A DNA stretch of 64,000 nucleotides from Gammaproteobacteria bacterium (GTDB lineage Bacteria; Pseudomonadota; Gammaproteobacteria; Pseudomonadales; UBA5518). The stretch covers positions 434,001-498,000 of the forward strand of contig JADKDK010000001.1 in NCBI GenBank assembly GCA_016718385.1, given 5' to 3'. Within the stretch, counting starts at the first letter, position 1; every line of letters starts with the position of its first letter. Below, one piece after another: positions 60,909 to 64,000 of the stretch. The position numbers and the translations under genes are program-made. The notes under the pieces were generated by a model. That model made no database searches and had not been told where the DNA came from. It was given only the letters and a program-made list of their open reading frames with translations.

Positions 60909-62116
60909 TTCGCGCCTCCGGCGGTGGCAGGTCCCTTCGGCGCCAGGTCGAAGCGACTGATGTAGTCGCCGAAGCGCTCGCGGATTTCCGTTTCTCTCAT
61001 GCCGAAATCGGCGATGTCGTAGTCATGCGCGCCATGCTGGCGCTCGGGATCGTCGGCAATGCGCTGGAGCATGGCCGCGCGCGCCTCGGGCCTCAGGTCT
61101 TCGCCGATGAAGCCGTAGATGCGTTCGATCACGGCCATCGGGTTGCGGTGCAAATCGGCGTGGACGAGATCCAGCACCTGCCCGGGATGCATCTCGCGCA
61201 CGCGTTGCGCCTTGCGCAGCGCGTTGGCCCATTTCGCCACTTCGCGCGCCAGCATGTTGTGCGCGCGCTGCTCGTAGCGGCCTTCCTCCACGAGCGGATG
61301 CAGCGGCATCAGCAGCGAGCAGAGCGATGGCACCGCCCTGGCCGGATCGCGATGCGTCTGGATCACTTTCGCGTCGGGGAAGACGGCGAAGAGCAGGTCC
61401 AGGTTCTCGATGTGACCGGGGTTCTTCAGCAGCCAGCGCTTGTCGGGTTCGGTGCTCCCGATCAATTGCAGGCAGCGATAGTAGTGGCGATACGAACTCT
61501 CCTCGCTCTGGCATTGCCACCAGGCGTCGTAGGTTGCGGCGGACCAGCCGACGGTCCACAGGTTCGAAACGAAGCCCTGGCGCAGCACGAGGCAGCATTC
61601 ATCGACTTCCTCGGCGGCCATGTTGTGCGCGGCTCGCTTCTTCGGAGCTGCCTTGAAACGCGCTTCGAGCGTGGCGGCGGTCCGGTGGAAAGCCGGGTAG
61701 TCGGTCCAGGTCTCCCGGGGCGGGCGCGGCATGGGCGAATCGAGCAACCAGGTTTGCAGCCCCTGGAAGCGCTGGTCGACGGCCATGAGCTTGTGCAGCG
61801 CGGTGGTGCCGGTTCTCGGCAAGCCGGTGATCACGACCGGACTCGGGATCGCGTGGCGATCGAAGCCGGGATGTTCGGCCATCGACCTGATCGCCCGTGC
61901 GCGGCCCCCGAGCACGCCGACGACCGTGCCCCACGCGTAGTGCCGTCCGCGTTCGCTGAAGCGCGGATCGTAGTCCATCGACTGCAGGAGCACTCTCAGG
62001 CCCGGCAGGTAGTCGTCGCTGCCGAAGTCGGTGCTTCCGACTTCCTCTGCGACCAGTTCGTGCAGTTGGTCCACCGCCGTGGCGAAGACCTTGGGTGCAG
62101 CGTATCTGTCATCCAT
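60905..62116 (-). CDS. sulfotransferase-family protein
   Basis: A 403-residue protein. VVITGLPRTGTTALHKLMAV is the PAPS phosphate loop, and VIQTHRDPARAVPSLCSLLM the 3'-phosphate site, with WLLKNPGHIENLDLLFAVFP between. It is related in layout to the sulfotransferase at 56802 but clearly diverged. It lies in a minus-strand operon between an SDR and the alcohol dehydrogenase. Confidence 0.87.
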   Translation of the reverse strand: MDDRYAAPKVFATAVDQLHELVAEEVGSTDFGSDDYLPGLRVLLQSMDYDPRFSERGRHYAWGTVVGVLGGRARAIRSMAEHPGFDRHAIPSPVVITGLPRTGTTALHKLMAVDQRFQGLQTWLLDSPMPRPPRETWTDYPAFHRTAATLEARFKAAPKKRAAHNMAAEEVDECCLVLRQGFVSNLWTVGWSAATYDAWWQCQSEESSYRHYYRCLQLIGSTEPDKRWLLKNPGHIENLDLLFAVFPDAKVIQTHRDPARAVPSLCSLLMPLHPLVEEGRYEQRAHNMLAREVAKWANALRKAQRVREMHPGQVLDLVHADLHRNPMAVIERIYGFIGEDLRPEARAAMLQRIADDPERQHGAHDYDIADFGMRETEIRERFGDYISRFDLAPKGPATAGGAK

Positions 62117-62122
62117 CGCGGT

Positions 62123-62905
62123 TCACTCGTCCGGAATGCCGCTCATCGACGGGCCGCCGTTGACCGCAACGGTCTGCCCGGTGATGTAGGAGGCGGCATC
62201 GCTGGCGAAGAAGACGATCATGTTGGCCACTTCGTCCGGCGTGCCCGGGCGGCGCAGCGGGATCATTGCGAGATTGCTCATGTCGAGCTTCGCCACTTCC
62301 CACGCCGCAGCCGCGCGCTCCGATGCGATCATCCCCGCCGCGACGCAGTTGGCGCGAATGCCATGACGGCCCCATTCGGCCGCCGTGACGGTGGTGAACA
62401 TCTGCAGCGCAGCCTTGGCCGCCGAATAATGCGCCCCGCCTTTCACGCCGCTTGTGCCGGCATTGGAGGAGATATTGACGATCGCGCCGGATCGCTGCGC
62501 GATCATGTGCGGGCCTACCGCGTGCGTGCACAGATAGGCGGCGCGCACATTGAGGTCGAAACTCGCGTCCCAGGCCCTGCTGCTCAGCCCCGCGAGCGGC
62601 CCGAGGCGCGAGCCGCCGGCGTTGTTGACGAGGATGTCGATGCGCCCGAATTCATCCAGCGTGCGCTGGACCAGGCGGGTGACCTGTTCCTCGTTCTTGA
62701 CGTCGGTCGGCACTGCCAGGCAGCGCGCGCCCGATTCCTCGCGCACGCGCGCGGCCGCGCGCTCCAGCTCATCGGCGGTGCGGCTGGCGATGACGACAGC
62801 GGCGCCCCTGCGCGCGAATTGCCGCGCGGTCGCGAGGCCGATGCCGGTGCCGCCGCCGGTGACGATGGCGACGCGGCCGGTGAAATCGGAATAGTCGGGG
62901 TTCAT
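62123..62905 (-). CDS. short-chain dehydrogenase/reductase (SDR)
   Basis: A 260-residue SDR. VTGGGTGIGLATARQFARRG, LVNNAGGSRLG, NISSNAGTSGVKGGAHYSAAKAAL (in two parts, with Ser, Tyr and Lys), and GIRANCVAAGMIASER, ending ITGQTVAVNGGPSMS. I prefer the ATG at 62905 because AGGTGGT stands six bases before it; an ATG at 62935 lacks a site. Its stop is 7 bases before the sulfotransferase start. Confidence 0.87.
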   Translation of the reverse strand: MNPDYSDFTGRVAIVTGGGTGIGLATARQFARRGAAVVIASRTADELERAAARVREESGARCLAVPTDVKNEEQVTRLVQRTLDEFGRIDILVNNAGGSRLGPLAGLSSRAWDASFDLNVRAAYLCTHAVGPHMIAQRSGAIVNISSNAGTSGVKGGAHYSAAKAALQMFTTVTAAEWGRHGIRANCVAAGMIASERAAAAWEVAKLDMSNLAMIPLRRPGTPDEVANMIVFFASDAASYITGQTVAVNGGPSMSGIPDE

Positions 62906-62910
62906 GGGGT

Positions 62911-64000
62911 TTACCACCTCCGGCGTCGTTGACATGCGCGTACCCGTCGGCGCAGCTCGTCGGCGCGTTCTGCGGGCGTTACCACCGGTGTGTCGGCAGG
63001 CAGGTGGTGGCGCAGCTCGGCCAGTTTCACGCGCCTGATCACCGGTGTCGGGTTGGTGTCGCAATCGAACCAGCGCCCATAGATGCCGCCTTCCGTGTAT
63101 CCGGCAGGATCGAGCCAGTTCGGCACGCCGGGGTCTTCCAGCGCGATGACGGCGCGGAACCTGCCGTCCGAACTGGCTCGTGCCGTATGGCCATTGAGGC
63201 TGGAAAGGCGATACACGTATTCGAGTGCGTTGAAATAGGGGTCGTTGAGCTGGATGTTCCAATAGGGGCGGCGCTCGGGCAGATCGGTCTCGATGATCAG
63301 CGCCTCGTCCTCCTCCAGCTGGAAGCAGGCCGGCCAGTAGACCTGCTTGGCGAGCGCGCCCTTCATGCGCACCGGCTCGAACACGTTGAAGCCGACGCGT
63401 TCTTTCACGCCGTTCTGCAGGCGGTAGTAGCTGCGGGTCTTGCGGGCGGGAAACTTCGCCATTTCCTCGATGCGCGCGATGATCTCGTCGGGCGTCAGGC
63501 GCGGTTTGGCGGGGACGGGATCGAGGCACTCGATCGAGAGCGTGGGGTCGATCTCGTTCTCCCAGTCGTAGCTGCGCAGGCGCACCATCATGCCGGTGGC
63601 CTGCGGATGGATCGGCGCCCAGTTGCCGGCGTGGCCAGCCGGGCGTTCGACGCTGAAAACCACCTCGAAATCACCGCCGGGTTCGAAAACGATGTCCTGG
63701 TCATCGATCTCGTTGTGCCCGCCGATCTGCGCAATGTCATCGACCATGCCGGACATGAAGCGCTGCGTGGTGAAGCTCAGGATCTTCACCGTACCGCGAT
63801 TGCCGCTGACCCTGTATTTCAGGTCACCGCGTATCGGGCTGTAGAGATAGATGTCGTCGGGATTGGGCTGGAGCGTGAACACCGGGTTCCACAGCGGAGC
63901 CCAGTCGGGGTGTTCCGGCGTGGCGTGGAAATAGGCGAAGTAGGAATAGGACAGGCTCATCATCGTCTGCCGATAGACGTCGGCGCGATAATCCGCGTGC
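62911..64000 (-). CDS. DUF1214 protein (5' end outside the window)
   Basis: At least 362 residues, with the frame open to the window end (HADYRADVYRQTMMSLSYSY). The C-terminal half carries PYWNIQLNDPYFNALEYVYR and then FRAVIALEDPGVPNWLDPAGYTEGGIYGRW as two adjacent segments, the DUF1214 signature. DUF1214/DUF1254-type proteins are of unknown biochemical role and are often near oxidoreductases. No membrane segments. Upstream of the SDR by five bases, so co-transcribed. Confidence 0.82.
   Translation of the reverse strand, partial: HADYRADVYRQTMMSLSYSYFAYFHATPEHPDWAPLWNPVFTLQPNPDDIYLYSPIRGDLKYRVSGNRGTVKILSFTTQRFMSGMVDDIAQIGGHNEIDDQDIVFEPGGDFEVVFSVERPAGHAGNWAPIHPQATGMMVRLRSYDWENEIDPTLSIECLDPVPAKPRLTPDEIIARIEEMAKFPARKTRSYYRLQNGVKERVGFNVFEPVRMKGALAKQVYWPACFQLEEDEALIIETDLPERRPYWNIQLNDPYFNALEYVYRLSSLNGHTARASSDGRFRAVIALEDPGVPNWLDPAGYTEGGIYGRWFDCDTNPTPVIRRVKLAELRHHLPADTPVVTPAERADELRRRVRACQRRRRW

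Overview
The window looks like a chromosome segment of a high-GC gammaproteobacterium with a large acyl-CoA, terpenoid or steroid-type catabolic repertoire. The evidence is DusA, an MlaA-family protein, an HvfC/BufC-type protein and a TonB receptor of the kind common in Steroidobacter/Nevskiales-like and sphingomonad-like degraders. This placement is inference from protein families; no rRNA gene is present.

Layout. 0-3 kb: housekeeping genes (HvfC-like C-terminus, MlaA-like, TerB-like, dusA). 3.3-6.9 kb: a small defence/toxin-antitoxin pocket with an AbiEi/AbiEii-like pair behind a promoter flanked by two palindromes, a TacA/TacT-like pair with its own promoter, a GNAT fragment and a Fic C-terminal fragment. 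7.2-12.4 kb: a fused double acyl-CoA dehydrogenase (ACAD), an enoyl-CoA hydratase and a heteromeric ACAD pair, with REP-like hairpins between genes. 12.4-28.5 kb: an SDR and an AraC regulator on the minus strand, then a long plus-strand set: crotonase, HyuB (frameshifted), HyuA, two family III CoA-transferases, a second AraC regulator, P450, SDR, [2Fe-2S] ferredoxin, KstD-like flavoprotein and crotonase. This reads as one catabolic pathway.

28.5-40.7 kb: an accessory region of lower GC. It holds CorA, a Cys-repeat secreted protein, a YchJ-like gene without a clear start, a secreted-protein gene cut by an IS3-type remnant, a VOC protein, a beta-lactamase-fold hydrolase, an IS66 element inserted with an 8-bp target duplication into a tRNA 3' fragment, GST plus MDR reductase, a 20-residue-repeat secreted protein, a Phd/PIN toxin-antitoxin pair and an RHH fragment.

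40.7-51 kb: catabolic genes again. A 1164-aa indolepyruvate ferredoxin oxidoreductase-type enzyme and a VOC protein lie on the minus strand. On the plus strand are a Rieske oxygenase, a Rieske ferredoxin, a small-molecule kinase, a second ACAD pair and an AcuI-type reductase. 51-64 kb: a TetR regulator divergent from a TonB receptor over a 27-bp palindrome, followed by P450, an unrecognised protein, sulfotransferase, SDR and a luciferase-like oxidoreductase. Facing these on the minus strand are an alcohol dehydrogenase, a second sulfotransferase, an SDR and a DUF1214 protein cut by the window end. Together the genes suggest uptake of a hydrophobic substrate, oxidation by P450 and Rieske enzymes, CoA activation or transfer, and beta-oxidation by multi-subunit ACADs.
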